In this document: piece after piece, positions 44,544 through 54,650 of the stretch | Position numbering within the stretch: the first letter of the stretch is position 1 | Layout of the letters: each line of letters begins with the position of its first letter | Assembly (NCBI GenBank): GCA_011947345.1 | Contig: JAAVTG010000554.1 | Coordinates: 1,178,001-1,242,000, forward strand | DNA length: 64,000 nucleotides | DNA from: Phytophthora quininea | Taxonomy: Eukaryota; Oomycota; Peronosporomycetes; Peronosporales; Peronosporaceae | Direction: 5' to 3' | Translations under genes and position numbers: made by a program | Notes under the pieces: model-generated | Told to the model about the DNA's origin: nothing | Seen by the model: only the letters and a program-made list of their open reading frames with translations | Database searches by the model: none

Positions 44544-44957
44544 CTACATCATGTACGCCTTGTCGGGGAGTCTCTTGGGCAGCTCCATGTCTTTTGCCGG
44601 TGGGTGCAAAACTCGGTTCTTCTTGTCCAGCGCCTCCATCGCTCTAACGAACCCGCTGGTCTCCAGCTCCGCGAACCGCAGGCCGTACTTGAGGTTCCTG
44701 CTGGCAACTTCGTCCTGATCGTCCTGTGGTCGTCCGGGGTGCCAGCCGCGCGCTCGCAGCGCCAGCGTCACGCCGCACGCCAAGAAGGTGGCGGCGTACA
44801 GGCTGCCGCCAATGTAGCAGTTGACCTCGGCCGAGTTGGCGTTCACGCGCAGGCCGTGCACGAACTGCGGCTGGAACCGCAGCAGCAGCCCGACGACGGG
44901 TAGCAGCAGCATGCCAGCCACTGACAGCGCCATCCCGGTGCGCACGAAGCTCTCCAT
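44544..44957 (-). CDS. Small two-pass membrane protein, unknown
   Basis: A frame of 137 residues from the Met at 44957 to a stop at 44544. The open frame extends to 45077, but the upstream part looks like leader. Two hydrophobic segments are clear: G-M-A-L-S-V-A-G-M-L-L-L-P-V-V-G-L-L-L (about residues 8-26) and C-Y-I-G-G-S-L-Y-A-A-T-F-L-A-C-G-V-T-L-A (about 48-68). A soluble tail rich in charged residues follows. Topology and size would suit a mitochondrial or ER membrane protein. I do not recognise the family. The chosen start gives the first membrane segment near the N-terminus without a basic presequence. Confidence 0.55.
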   Translation of the reverse strand: MESFVRTGMALSVAGMLLLPVVGLLLRFQPQFVHGLRVNANSAEVNCYIGGSLYAATFLACGVTLALRARGWHPGRPQDDQDEVASRNLKYGLRFAELETSGFVRAMEALDKKNRVLHPPAKDMELPKRLPDKAYMM

Positions 44958-45118
44958 GGTCAACGGCCAAACCTGTTCAATCGTGTTGCTGGCTCGTCGA
45001 AGGAATGAAACCAATGAGATGTAGCCATGTGAGCAGGAAGAGCAAGTCTTAAGATTCCTTTCCAAGCGCTTATCCACTTCGCTACCTTCTAACTATGCGC
45101 GTTCAAAAGCGCTGGTGC

Positions 45119-46800
45119 TCATGCTCGCGTGCTGCCCAGTGGCTTGTGGTCGCGGAAGCTCTTGAGCTCGGCGAGACGAACGAAGCGGTGGTAAATGAGC
45201 GGGTGCAGCTGGCTCAATCGGCTTGGGTTCTCTGCAAAGCACACGAAGAGCGTCTTGATCACGGCGGCGATCACTTGAGTCGCCAGCGAGATGGTCGTGT
45301 AGCACAGCGTGAAGGCGGCGAGCGTGAAAAACGTGGCGTGAGTCGACGCGCCAGCCATCGCAGACACGGTCAGAGCGCTCATGACACCAGCCCAGCCGTT
45401 GCCACCGAGCAGCAGGATGCGGCTCGTCAAGTCGTCGTCGACAATGGCCTCCACGCCGTGATACTCGATCAGGTTCCACGCATCGTGAGCAGCCACGTAG
45501 TACGGCTTGTTGTAGCCGGCAATGTGCGCGAACGAGTACTTGTGATACGTTCGAATAAAATGCTCTGCTCGCTCCGAGCGCAGCGAAATGAACCGTCGCG
45601 AGAGCACCGACTCGTCCCGTCGTGCCCAGCGCAGCACGTTCCACACGAGGTGGGCCAGCGGGCACAGCAGCGAGCCGATGCAGATGGACCCGAAGGAGCT
45701 CGTCATTGCGCAGCGAGCGTAGTGCAGCACCACCCTCCGGTCCTGGTTGCTTAGACCTGATGACCCGTCATCACTTGGTTGCCCTTCCGCGTCGGTGGCG
45801 GCGTGATCCGACACGTTTCCCCGGATATCGGGCGAGAGCTCGGTCGATTCGTTGCGGTAATACCAGATCATTGTCGTCCCGGACGCCACAATCGTCAGTA
45901 TGTTCTTGAAGACGTTGGACGTCCAGTAGAAGTGGAAGATGAGATAGACCATGGAGAAGCTCCAGGGCGACATGTCGTGGCCGACGAATCCCAGCGTGGT
46001 GCAGATCCAACTCGCCCAGATGGCGTAGGCCACCAGCAAGGCACACGTGGCGTATCCGAGCGCCGGGTGCGCGGCCAAAAACTCCACGACGAGCTCGAAC
46101 AGCACCGCGACAAAGTCCAGCCCGTGCCTGGACCGGAAGTACCACACCAGGTCGACCACCACCGCCGAGCCGCAGATCATCCCCACAGCATGCCGTCGCT
46201 CGAGTCCAGCAGAACGAGCATGACGGCGAGCGAGGCGAGCCCGCCCATGGAGAAGAGGCACGAGCCCTGCACGAAGCGCAGCTTGGAGTAGAAAATAAAT
46301 AGCAGCAGCCAGCCCAGCGCGAACAGCACGTTGACCACCGAGAGCGAGTTGAGCGCCACGCCCACGTCGGCGCTGTCCTGCGGGTCGGAGCTGGAGCTGG
46401 AGCTGAAGCCGGAGACGTCGTGCGCGCCCTGCAGATCGCCGACCACGTCGTGGCGCTCCTCGTCCTGTTCCAGCTGCTCGCCCGTCGAGCGGATGCTGTC
46501 CGTGGCCAGCAGCGCCACGACCAGGTGCAGCGCGAAGAGTCCGGCGAACGGGACGTCGCGAAAGACCAGCGGGGCGTGCAGCGACGGCAGCGGCCGCTCG
46601 CCGCTGGCGCTGTCGGTCATGGACAGCGGGATGAGCTTGGAGGCCGAGGCCAGGTCGTAGTCGTCGTCCTCGTCGTCGCCCTGCTGCGGCTGCGTGGGGG
46701 ACAGCGCCAGGTCCTCCATGGCGGCCACGGGCGACGTGGGCGCGTCCGGGCGCTGGTCGTTGGCGTCGTCGATGGCGATGCTCGACGGCCGAGACGCCAT
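45119..46800 (-). CDS. Choline transporter-like protein (CTL/Pns1 family)
   Basis: It starts at 46800 and ends at 45119, joined across a one-base loss in the C4 run at 46181-46184. With it the length is 1,683 bases, or 560 residues. An acidic, Ser-rich N-terminus of about 60 residues precedes at least eight hydrophobic segments, among them V-V-N-V-L-F-A-L-G-W-L-L-L-F-I-F-Y and A-T-C-A-L-L-V-A-Y-A-I-W-A-S-W. The C-terminal half has the family's W-x-S-N-V-F-K-N, I-C-I-G-S-L-L and S-F-A-H-I-A-G-Y-N-K-P-Y features, then I-L-L-L-G-G-N-G and T-H-A-T-F-F. These identify the SLC44/Pns1 family, which moves choline or other organic cations. The gene is head-to-head with the BART gene, 398 bases apart. 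Confidence 0.85.
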
Positions 46801-47198
46801 ACTTGCTGCTGACCAAGTTGGATGATGGGGCGGTTATTGTTTGTAGTAGGCTAAAGAAAGGGAGACAGTAAACAGATACCACATACCAGTACTAGATGTG
46901 CAGTAGTCCAGTACTTCAGTACGCTGCAATGCCGAGCTTTTGCTCGAGCCGCCGGCGTAGTATGCGACGCTGGACGTGCTGCGCATGCGAGCGAGGACCA
47001 AGCTGCCCGGTGGAACTCGTGCAGCAGTGGCTCGTGCAGGCAAGCAGTAGTGCGGTGCCAGTTTGCCTGCAGCTTGACTGCAACTGTCGTCTTGAGTGTA
47101 GCCATGTTGCGCCGGCTGTGTCGTCCTCTTGTACCTCCCCCATACAAACGCCAAGTCTATTTCGCTGCGAAGCCCCCAATTCTCCCCGACGCATTGCC

Positions 47199-47840
47199 AT
47201 GGCCAGCTTCGACGCCATCGACCTGCTGCTGCGCTACGAGACGCCGCTCGTGAAGGACATGGAGCCGGACGACGACGTGCTGGAGTGGGTGGCCGCCTAT
47301 GTGGGCAGCGAGGGCTTCCAGGACGCCATCAACAGCTTCTGCGGGGCCCACGCGAGCCACTTCGCCATCCTGCTGACCAAGGGTGGACCGTCGGCCGCCG
47401 CGCTGGACGAGGTGGAGGCCACGTGGAAGGAGTTGCACGAGGCCTTTATCGACACGGCCAATGCCAACATCGAGGAGTTCCTACAGGCGCGCGGCTTCAG
47501 CATGGAGCAGTACAACGCGCGGTGCGACGAGGAGATGGCGCTCTCGGAGGAGCGGCAGCGACACACGCGGCTGTCCTTCTTCGTGCAGATCCTCATGGCC
47601 TGCTGCGAGTACGAGCAGTTCCTCAACCTCATGAAGCGCGTGGCTGACCCCGAGTACTACGACAAGAAGGAGCTGCAGTACGAGGCCGAGACGCTCGTCT
47701 ACGAGGCCGAGGAGAGAGGTGCCACCAACGCCGAGCGGGCTGCCGGTGCGCAGGCCTTCTTGGACTTTTTCCAGGCCAACCCGGACATTTCGCTGGACGA
47801 GCTCACACAGGAGTTTGAGCGGAAGATGCAGCTCACGTGA
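47199..47840 (+). CDS. BART-domain protein (CFAP36 / ARL2-binding-like)
   Basis: 213 residues in one exon. The ATG at 47199 follows a pyrimidine-rich leader, and the upstream in-frame extension looks non-coding. The protein is helical: V-L-E-W-V-A-A-Y-V-G-S-E-G-F-Q-D-A-I-N at residues about 28-46, then F-C-G-A-H-A-S-H-F, W-K-E-L-H-E-A-F-I-D and L-Q-A-R-G-F-S-M-E-Q-Y. The pattern 'one short helix, S-x-x-F-Q, aromatic-rich centre, F-x-x-x-R-G-F' matches the BART domain, which binds GTP-bound ARL2/ARL3. The C-terminal helices are longer than in ARL2BP, closer to CFAP36. Likely role: delivery of cargo to the flagellum. The exact orthologue is uncertain. Confidence 0.8.
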   Translation: MASFDAIDLLLRYETPLVKDMEPDDDVLEWVAAYVGSEGFQDAINSFCGAHASHFAILLTKGGPSAAALDEVEATWKELHEAFIDTANANIEEFLQARGFSMEQYNARCDEEMALSEERQRHTRLSFFVQILMACCEYEQFLNLMKRVADPEYYDKKELQYEAETLVYEAEERGATNAERAAGAQAFLDFFQANPDISLDELTQEFERKMQLT

Positions 47841-48319
47841 GGAGACGGCCGTCTGTATGTATCATTTCACAAGTCCAGTACCACCACAAACACACACAGC
47901 GAAGCCCACGCGAGAGAGCGTTTGGTCAGCGGATTCCAGGCGTCGGCTGCAGTAGCCTGCATATTCCTCCCCGGCAGAGTGAAAGAAAGGATATCGAATT
48001 GAAGACGACCAATAGGAAAACTACTACTTGTTACTACTTGCTGCGTTCCTGCGTTAGGACTTTGTCATCGTTGCCAGAAAGCACGAGTTCGTCGAAGAGC
48101 AGCGCCTGGATGCAGTTCACCAGCTAGCAGAATGTTATCAGCTTGAAGATCCGGAGTTCACAACGACAAAGCAGCATCATTGCGCTGGGAGGGCAGGAAC
48201 ACTGTGAATCGCCTGTGTACACCTCGAGATGCTGAGGCGCTCCGAACACTATTGCCCACAACGTCTCCCTATTTTGAAGCGCCGGCTGGAAAACGACTTG
48301 AGCAGACCACCTCGCCACC

Positions 48320-50030
48320 ATGAGCTCGTTAATGCAGCTCAAGGCGCAGAACGAGAGTCGACTGGCGGTATGCACAACTAGCACGCGTGATCACGATAAC
48401 GTCAATCTCTGACAAACTGGTTTGACCTTCGTCCAGGAAGAGAAGCGCTTGATCGACCGACGGCGCAACGTGCTGGTCATGATGCTGCAGCACTGCACCG
48501 AGAACGGGTACTTGCAGACGGCCGAGAAGCTCCAGCAGGAAGCAGGAGTGGCGCTCTCCAAGTTTGAAGTCGTCGAGAATTTGGATCTGCTACGTATCGT
48601 TCAAGTAAGGACCTGGGACGGCACCATTCCGAAGCTCGAATCTCACGCTTTCCTGTTGCAGGAGTACGAGGACTTCCAGGAGATCAAATTCGGGAAGCGG
48701 CCCAAGCTTGTGCGTCGACTCTCGCCAGAGGGACAGGAGAGAGTTCGATCGGCGAACGCTAAAAAGCTGCTGCCGCTGCCAAACGAGCTCGTCGCAACGA
48801 GTATTCGTCCCCGCACATGCCAACTGAAGCGCGAGCGGAGAACAATGTGGCCATGAAGGCCATGCACAGCAATGCCAGCCAGAATAGCGAGACTACGATG
48901 CACAATGGATCGGTCAGACACAACAAGGCGCCATCCCCAGAAGAAGACGCTGTCGATCTTGGACTTGTTGGACAAAAGCCGGCACTGGCAGCGGATCGAC
49001 ATGGCAACTCGAAGAAATCTGCACAAGCTGAAGATCCGCAGCAACATGGAGAAAGTATTGAGGAGCGGCTCTTAAAACCATTGCCTTCGTTTGCTCTGGA
49101 CTTGGAGCTTCGCCCGTTAGCCGAAACCATCACGCGCGAAATCTTCCAGAAGAACCCCGACATCCGCTGGGACGATGTCATCGGCTTACAGGAGACCAAG
49201 AGGCTGCTGAAAGAGGCCGTCGTGATGCCGCTCAAGTATCCGCAACTCTTCCAAGGCCTTCTATCCCCGTGGACAGGCATCTTGCTGTATGGCCCCCGGG
49301 AAACGGCAAGACCATGCTGGCGAAAGCGGTGGCAACCGAGTGCCGCACAACCTTCTTCAACATCTCTGCTTCGTCCGTCGTGAGCAAATACAGAGGCGAC
49401 TCGGAGAAGCTCATCCGGATGCTCTTTGAGCTGGCACGGCACCACGCGCCGTCTACGATCTTTCTGGACGAGATCGACTCCATCATGGGGCAGCGCGACA
49501 GCGGTGGCGGTCAAGAGCATGAGGCGAGTCGCCGCATGAAGACGGAGTTGCTGATCCAAATGGACGGACTGGCCAAGACGGACGACGTGGTGTTCGTGCT
49601 GGCAGCAAGCAACTTGCCGTGGGATCTGGACGCTGCTATGCTGCGGCGGCTCGAGAAGCGCGTGCTGGTGGACCTGCCATCGTCCGACGCTCGCCACGCT
49701 CTGTTTGCGTCGCTGTTGGAGCCCTACACGCCCAGCAACTTTGCGTTTGAGGAGCCTGCGAGGATGACGGAGGGATATTCTGGAGCGGACATTAAGCTGG
49801 TGGCTAAAGAGGCCTGCATGGCACCGGTGCGAAGACTGATGGACGAGTTGGAGGCGGTCGAGGCCGGGAGCTGCAACCAGAGGACGGACGCGACGGCGGC
49901 GGAATGGAGCAGGTTGCTAGGCCACGTGCAGCCCGGGGACTTGGTGGCGGCGCTGAGGAAGACCAAGCCGTCGGCGCAGCAGCTGCTCCGGAGGTACCAG
50001 CAGTGGCAGACCAAGTTCGGCTCCACGTAG
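48320..50030 (+). CDS. KATNAL2: Katanin-like AAA ATPase, KATNAL2 type
   Basis: Three exons: 48320-48367, 48437-48604 and 48662-50030. Two one-base losses are inferred, in C4 at 48809-48812 and C5 at 49293-49297. With them the length is 1,587 bases and 528 residues, close to the usual about 540. The LisH motif ([15 protein letters not shown]) spans exon 2. A linker of low complexity follows, then the AAA core. The P-loop G-P-P-G-N-G-K-T is only readable after the C5 correction. Walker B is I-F-L-D-E-I-D-S, sensor A-A-S-N-L-P-W and arginine fingers R-R-L-E-K-R. The C-terminal helix ends W-Q-T-K-F-G. The P-loop has Asn where most have Thr. Microtubule severing or remodelling in basal bodies is the expected role. 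Confidence 0.9.
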
Positions 50031-50218
50031 TTGAAGGCAACTTCAGCACATCTGCCACACCACCATACACAGAACATCAATTTCTACCAATCATCGATAG
50101 AGTTTCCCGACACTTGCGCTTTGTATGCCGCGCCGAGTGACTGGCTGTACGGCAGCGGTTGGGCCACGCCGCTGCTCGCCATTTCGAGAGCACTACCTCA
50201 TCGACATCTCACGCAAAA

Positions 50219-50643
50219 ATGGTAAGGCTCGAGTCGCTCGCGCTGCGCGTGGACGTCGACGGTCATGGCTACCTCCGCAGGTGGATCTTGCAGCGGAGAC
50301 GCGTCTGCAGCTGCTGTGCGCTCGACGCTTTGAACCCGAGCACCAGACGCTGCAAGTTGGCCGGTCGACGCCGCGCGTAGCAGGATTTTTTAGGCGAAAC
50401 ATCGACGCTAATGACGTGCTCTGCTGCTGTGTGCTGCTCTAGGATGCCCCTCGTGACTACATGCTGGCTAAGGTCGTGAACGTGCTCGGCCGCACGGGCA
50501 ACACGGGCAACGTGACCCAGGTGCGCGTGGAGTTCCTGCAGGACGACAAGCGTAAGATCATCCGCAACGTCAAGGGCCCCGTGCGTGAGGGCGACATCCT
50601 GTGCCTGCTCGAGTGGGAGCGCGAGGCTCGCCGCCTGAGATAA
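50219..50643 (+). CDS. RPS28: 40S ribosomal protein S28 (eS28)
   Basis: Exon 1 is just the ATG at 50219-50221. The intron runs 50222-50442 (GTAAGG...CTCTAG with a GCTAAT branch-like site), and exon 2 is 50443-50643. The 67-residue protein reads [20 protein letters not shown] near its start and has [13 protein letters not shown] and the invariant end E-R-E-A-R-R-L-R. eS28 sits at the mRNA exit/E-site region of the small subunit. The next in-frame Met in exon 2 would lose eight residues, so the split start is preferred. Its frame is intact, unlike many of its neighbours. Confidence 0.95.
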
Positions 50644-50649
50644 GCGCGA

Positions 50650-51170
50650 GTCAGCCAGTGCCAGCCTCGCCTGCAGCTGACGAGCGGGACGCGGCGACGT
50701 ACAGGCAGAAGCAGAGCGAGCGACGACGACAGCGTGGCCTCCACAGCGACGACGACGGCGGCGGGTGGCTCCTTTATTTTCTGCGTGGCGTTGCGCTCCT
50801 ATCGACCGGCTGCAGTGACTGGGATTCTGCTGCTTTCAGGACACGGGAGACCCAGGAAAGGACGAGGGCATCAGTCTTTGGCAGGGCCGACTTAATCCGC
50901 GGTAATATTTCGATGAGATCCAATGGTTCGGTGTGTGTGCTTAGCGTCGTGCTGGCGATGGGAGCGCAGGACAGAGTTGTTGCGGGCCTGGACCTCGGAA
51001 GCGCCAGGAGACCATAATACCGTTATCTACCTACTACTCTACTCCACCTTCAGGCCCATTCACTGACAGCTCGATACAAAGCTGCATCGCTGAATATTGC
51101 AAGATCTGCCAACGAGCAGACTGTAAAAAAATAATCGCGGAGCTGGCTGGTGCTGTAGCTGTGGAGGCGA
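50650..51170. other. Intergenic, 3' ends of RPS28 and LIS1
   Basis: About 520 bases between two convergent genes. An open + frame at 50601-51017 overlaps the RPS28 end out of frame and shows no motif. No repeat or RNA gene was seen. Confidence 0.4.
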
Positions 51171-51174
51171 ACCT

Positions 51175-52633
51175 TTATACACATTCCCACACGTTGATAG
51201 TCTTGTCAATTCCTCCCGAGATGATCAACGGGAGGCTCGGATGGACATCCAGACACGTCACAAAGTGGTTGTGCGCTTCGTCCAGCGTCCGCACACAGCG
51301 GCCAGTCTCGACGTCAAAGACCCGAATCGTCTTGTCCTCGCCCGCACTGAGAACATACTTGCCGCTCGGGTGGAAGCGCACCTCGCGCACCCAGTTTTCG
51401 TGACTCGCAAACAGCATCAGCTGCATACCGCTAAAGGCCTCCCATAAGCGCACAGTGCGATCACGGGACCCCGACAGCAAGAACTTCATCCGGCGGGTAG
51501 CAGGGGAAGCAACAGCTACCGCCCCCGTGGGTTCTCCGGCTGTACTGGTGGGATCGTGGGTGTTGGACTCAACGGAGCCATTGGTAGGGATAATGCCGCC
51601 GACGCCAGCTAGTTTCTTGGCGTGCGCGCGCTCAATTACCTGCTCTTGGGTGCCTGTTCTAGCGAAGACAACGCTTTCCACGACGTGTTCGTGCTCCCGA
51701 ATGGACTGCAGCACACGCATGTGCTGGAGATCCCAAAAGAGAATCGAACGGTCATTGCCGCACGAGGTCAGGTAGAGCCCGTCGTCGCTCACAGCTACGT
51801 CCCGCACCCAGTCGCTATGTCCTGCGTTCAGCGTAGTGACGCAGTACCCCGTCGACAGCTCCCATACCTTGATCGTGTTGTCTCGCGAGCACGAGAACAG
51901 ACGGTCGCTAGCGACGCCGCCCTCGCGATCCGGGCCGAACACGACGCCGCAGACGTTGTGGTCGTGTCCTCGTAGTGTCCTCAGGCACTCGTAGTCGCCG
52001 TCGCTCGAAAAGTCCCATAATTTAATCGACAGGTCTGTGGACGTGGACGCCAGCATCGCTCCGGACGCATTAAATGACAGAGCCTGCACGGGGTTCGTGT
52101 GGCCTTTGAGTGTGCGCTCGTACTCGCCCGTCTCAAAGTCCCAGACTTTGATTGTGGCGTCCTCGCTGCCCGAGACCAGCACGCTGAAGACAGGGTGGAA
52201 GGCCACGCACGTGATGGGAGAGCGATGGCCCGAGAGCGAGAACTTGGCCGGGGCGCGCGGCAGGAACTCGGAGCGCTGGCGGGCGCCCAGGACGTCTCGG
52301 CGACTGAGCACGCCGCCCAGCTTGGCGTTCTCCTCCAGCTGCGCGTTCTTGTTCTCGAGCTCCATGACCTTGCGCTGCAGGCGGATCACCGACGTCCACT
52401 TCTTCTCCAGCAGACCAGCGTGCTTGCCGTCGCTGGACTTGGTCACGTCTGCCTCGCGTTCGAACGCGGCGGCCGTGTCGGCGAAGCGCTCGCCCATGCC
52501 CACGAGGTAGTCGAGCATGGCCTGGTGGCTGCGGATTCAAGAAGAGGGAAAGTGAGGGAGGGACAGAGGGGAAGCACACAGAGCAGGCTGCATGCACGCA
52601 CAGGTCCTGGCGCTGCTTGTCCGTGAGCACCAT
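51175..52633 (-). CDS. LIS1: LIS1 (PAFAH1B1/NudF), dynein regulator
   Basis: Exon 1 is 52633-52602 and exon 2 is 52528-51175, with a 73-base GT..AG intron 52601-52529. The total is 1,386 bases, or 461 residues, with no frame problem. The start M-V-L-T-D-K-Q-R-Q-D-L opens a LisH domain. E-K-K-W-T-S-V-I-R-L-Q-R-K-V is the conserved coiled coil, and L-S-G-H-R-S-P-I-T and L-K-G-H-T begin a seven-bladed WD40 propeller ending V-W-E-C-V. A Gly/Pro/Ser-rich insert of about 50 residues (about 51480-51640) lies between blades five and six and explains the extra length over the usual 410. LIS1 binds cytoplasmic dynein and is needed for nuclear and organelle transport. Confidence 0.93.
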
Positions 52634-52761
52634 GTTGGCGGAGGGGAGGGAGGAAGCGCAGGAAGCAGCAGGCTAATTGTAGAGGCAAGAGCTGCTGTAC
52701 CAAATTGGTACACCCAGACAGATTTTCTGGAACAAGTGTGCACTTATTGCGTGCAACTTCA

Positions 52762-53340
52762 TCAGTCTACCAGGTCGAGGAAGCGTTCTTCGCATGCTCG
52801 ACCAGTTGAACTTTCCGGGCTGCTAGCCACTTTGAATAACCGTCCATCGAGGTTGACCAGCCCCAGCTTTCTGGCGACTTGATTGCAGCGAAGAAACCTT
52901 GCTGCCGGGCGATATAAGTCGATGTATCGCTCGCGGCGCCGCAGCCGACGCTGAGAGCAGGTTTGTCGAGGCAGATGACCAGCACCATTCGTTTTGGAGT
53001 GCGGACAAGTGCTTCTGCAAGCGTTTCGTCGCCACCGCCACCGAGAGTGCGAGCAAACAACTTGCCGTCGTCAATGGTGCTTTCGTGCAGACTACTCCAG
53101 CGCTCCATCCATCGCAGCCACGAAAAGCGCGGTTAAAACAAGGCGTGCCATCGCAGCTCGACACCACGCAGGACTTCGCCGACGGTGGCAGTCGCCGCGT
53201 GCCTGAAAAGAATGAGACACAAGTCGTGCCTCTCCAAGCAAAAGTGCCGTCGCCAAGTGTTCGCGACGCGATGCTGCCACTTGTGGACACGAAGACGCCT
53301 TCGAGGCGCCAGCGGCGACTTGCTGCCTGGTTTTTAACTG
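52762..53340 (-). CDS. Unidentified small protein, intron or frame breaks likely
   Basis: The best-supported part is a frame from about 53108 to 52870: D-D-G-K-L-F-A-R-T-L-G-G-G-G-D-E-T-L, then K-R-M-V-L-V-I-C-L-D-K-P. If one base is missing in the T3 run at 52868-52870 it continues K-L-G-L-V-N-L-D-G-R-L-F-K-V-A-S-S to a stop at 52762, which looks more like protein than the uncorrected end at 52767. The upstream part to about 53340 needs an intron or another shift. T-C-T-C-A-T-T-C-T-T-T-T-C-A-G near 53218-53204 is a plausible acceptor. I do not recognise the family. It is convergent with nothing, and its 3' end is 129 bases from the LIS1 start. Confidence 0.4.
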
Positions 53341-53600
53341 TTCGCGCGCCAGGTGTCGGTGCAGAACGACAAAGGGCCAGGGCTCCGTTTCGCTTGTCTG
53401 CGGTAACGTATGGGCTTACCAGCCCCGGCGGTTCTGCTTGATGACCTCGATCCAGTCGCGACTTGTGCAGATGGCGATGCATCTGGCGCTGGCGTTTGCC
53501 AGCGTTTGGCTTGGCTTGCTGGCCGCCGGTCGATGGAGAACGGACCGCATTCACCAAGTTTCGCTCTAGCAGCCCCTACCCAACACACACACCGTCCACC

Positions 53601-54421
53601 ATGGTTCGACCTCTTGCCATCGCTAGCGCCTCAGCGGCCGTGCTCGCCTCCGCCTCTAGCGCTTTCACCGTGACCATCACCAACGGCTGCTCGAGCGAAA
53701 TCGACTTGTACACGCGCCTCGCCAGCGTCTACACGGACGCGAGCGAGACCATCGCTGCAGGCGCGTCCGTGGACAAGACCATCGACAAGGGCTACGAGGG
53801 CCACTTCCGCAACGGCTCGGACGACGCCGCCACGCTCGTCGAGTTCGCCACCAAGGGCGACCTGAACCTGGCCTGGTATGACATCGGCATCATCCCGCCG
53901 CGCCTCGACTCGGGCTACGAGTACTGCACCAGTCTGCAGGAGTGCAAGGACCACTCGCAGAGCCGCAAGGGCTTCAACACGCCCGTGCAGGTGCTGCCAA
54001 AGTCCAACACGAACGGCGCCAACTGCCGCGAGATCACGTGCGCGGCCGACGGCTGCGCGGACGCCTACAACTACCCGCAGGACGACTCCAAGACCCACTC
54101 GTGCACGTTCGGCACGGACTTTGTCGTGACCTTCTGCCCGTCGGGCGACGGCTCCACGACCCAGCAGCAGACCCAGGCACCTGCCGCCACCCCCACGGCC
54201 CCAGCCACTACCGAAGCCCCCGCCGTCACCACGGCTACCCCGTTGGCTGGATCGGACAATGGCGCAGGCACTGTGCACACTCAGAACTCGACCCCAGCTC
54301 CAGCCGGGACCCCGCCGCGACGACGACTGCTCCCACGGCCACACCAGCCGTGACCCCCGCCGCGACGACGACTGCTCCCGCGGCCACACCAGCCGCCACC
54401 AAGTCCTCGTACTGCGTGTAA
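53601..54421 (+). CDS. Secreted thaumatin-like protein with Thr/Ala/Pro-rich tail
   Basis: The ATG at 53601 starts a clear signal peptide (M-V-R-P-L-A-I-A-S-A-S-A-A-V-L-A-S-A-S-S, cut near A-F-T). The mature part opens V-T-I-T-N-G-C-S-S-E-I-D-L-Y and has at least seven further Cys, with N-L-A-W-Y-D-I-G and C-R-E-I-T-C. This is the thaumatin/osmotin fold pattern. From about residue 195 the chain is rich in Thr, Ala and Pro repeats, mucin-like. One base is missing in C4 at 54310-54313. With it the total is 822 bases, or 273 residues, ending S-S-Y-C-V. The tail is likely O-glycosylated and may tie the protein to the wall. Its function in oomycetes is not settled. The upstream in-frame extension to 53463 is not coding. 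Confidence 0.8.
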
Positions 54422-54650
54422 AGCGTCGCGTTAATGTCCTCGCCCTCGATGGAAGTAGGGCGATCCCGTTTTTGACTAGCTGGCATTCACAGGGACGAGT
54501 AGGTTGTCATTTAGAAATGCTCCCTGCTGCTCATGTACACTACCTTACGCTGTGTCTTCGTGCCATGCTGCATTGCTTTCCTAGTGGTGGTCTTGTATCT
54601 TTTCTTGAGTTGAACTTGGATTCCACTTGGCAATTCACGCAACCGTGAAC

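Noticed and set aside
46896..47198. In-frame upstream extension of the BART gene
   Set aside because: About 100 extra residues of leader-like, Cys/Ser/Arg-rich sequence with no domain; the ATG at 47199 matches the family start.
52899..53441. 180-codon + strand frame
   Set aside because: Opposite the better-supported minus-strand small protein and overlapping the upstream region of the thaumatin-like gene; no motif seen.
53631..54389. 252-codon minus-strand frame
   Set aside because: Opposite the thaumatin-like gene; low complexity with no family features.
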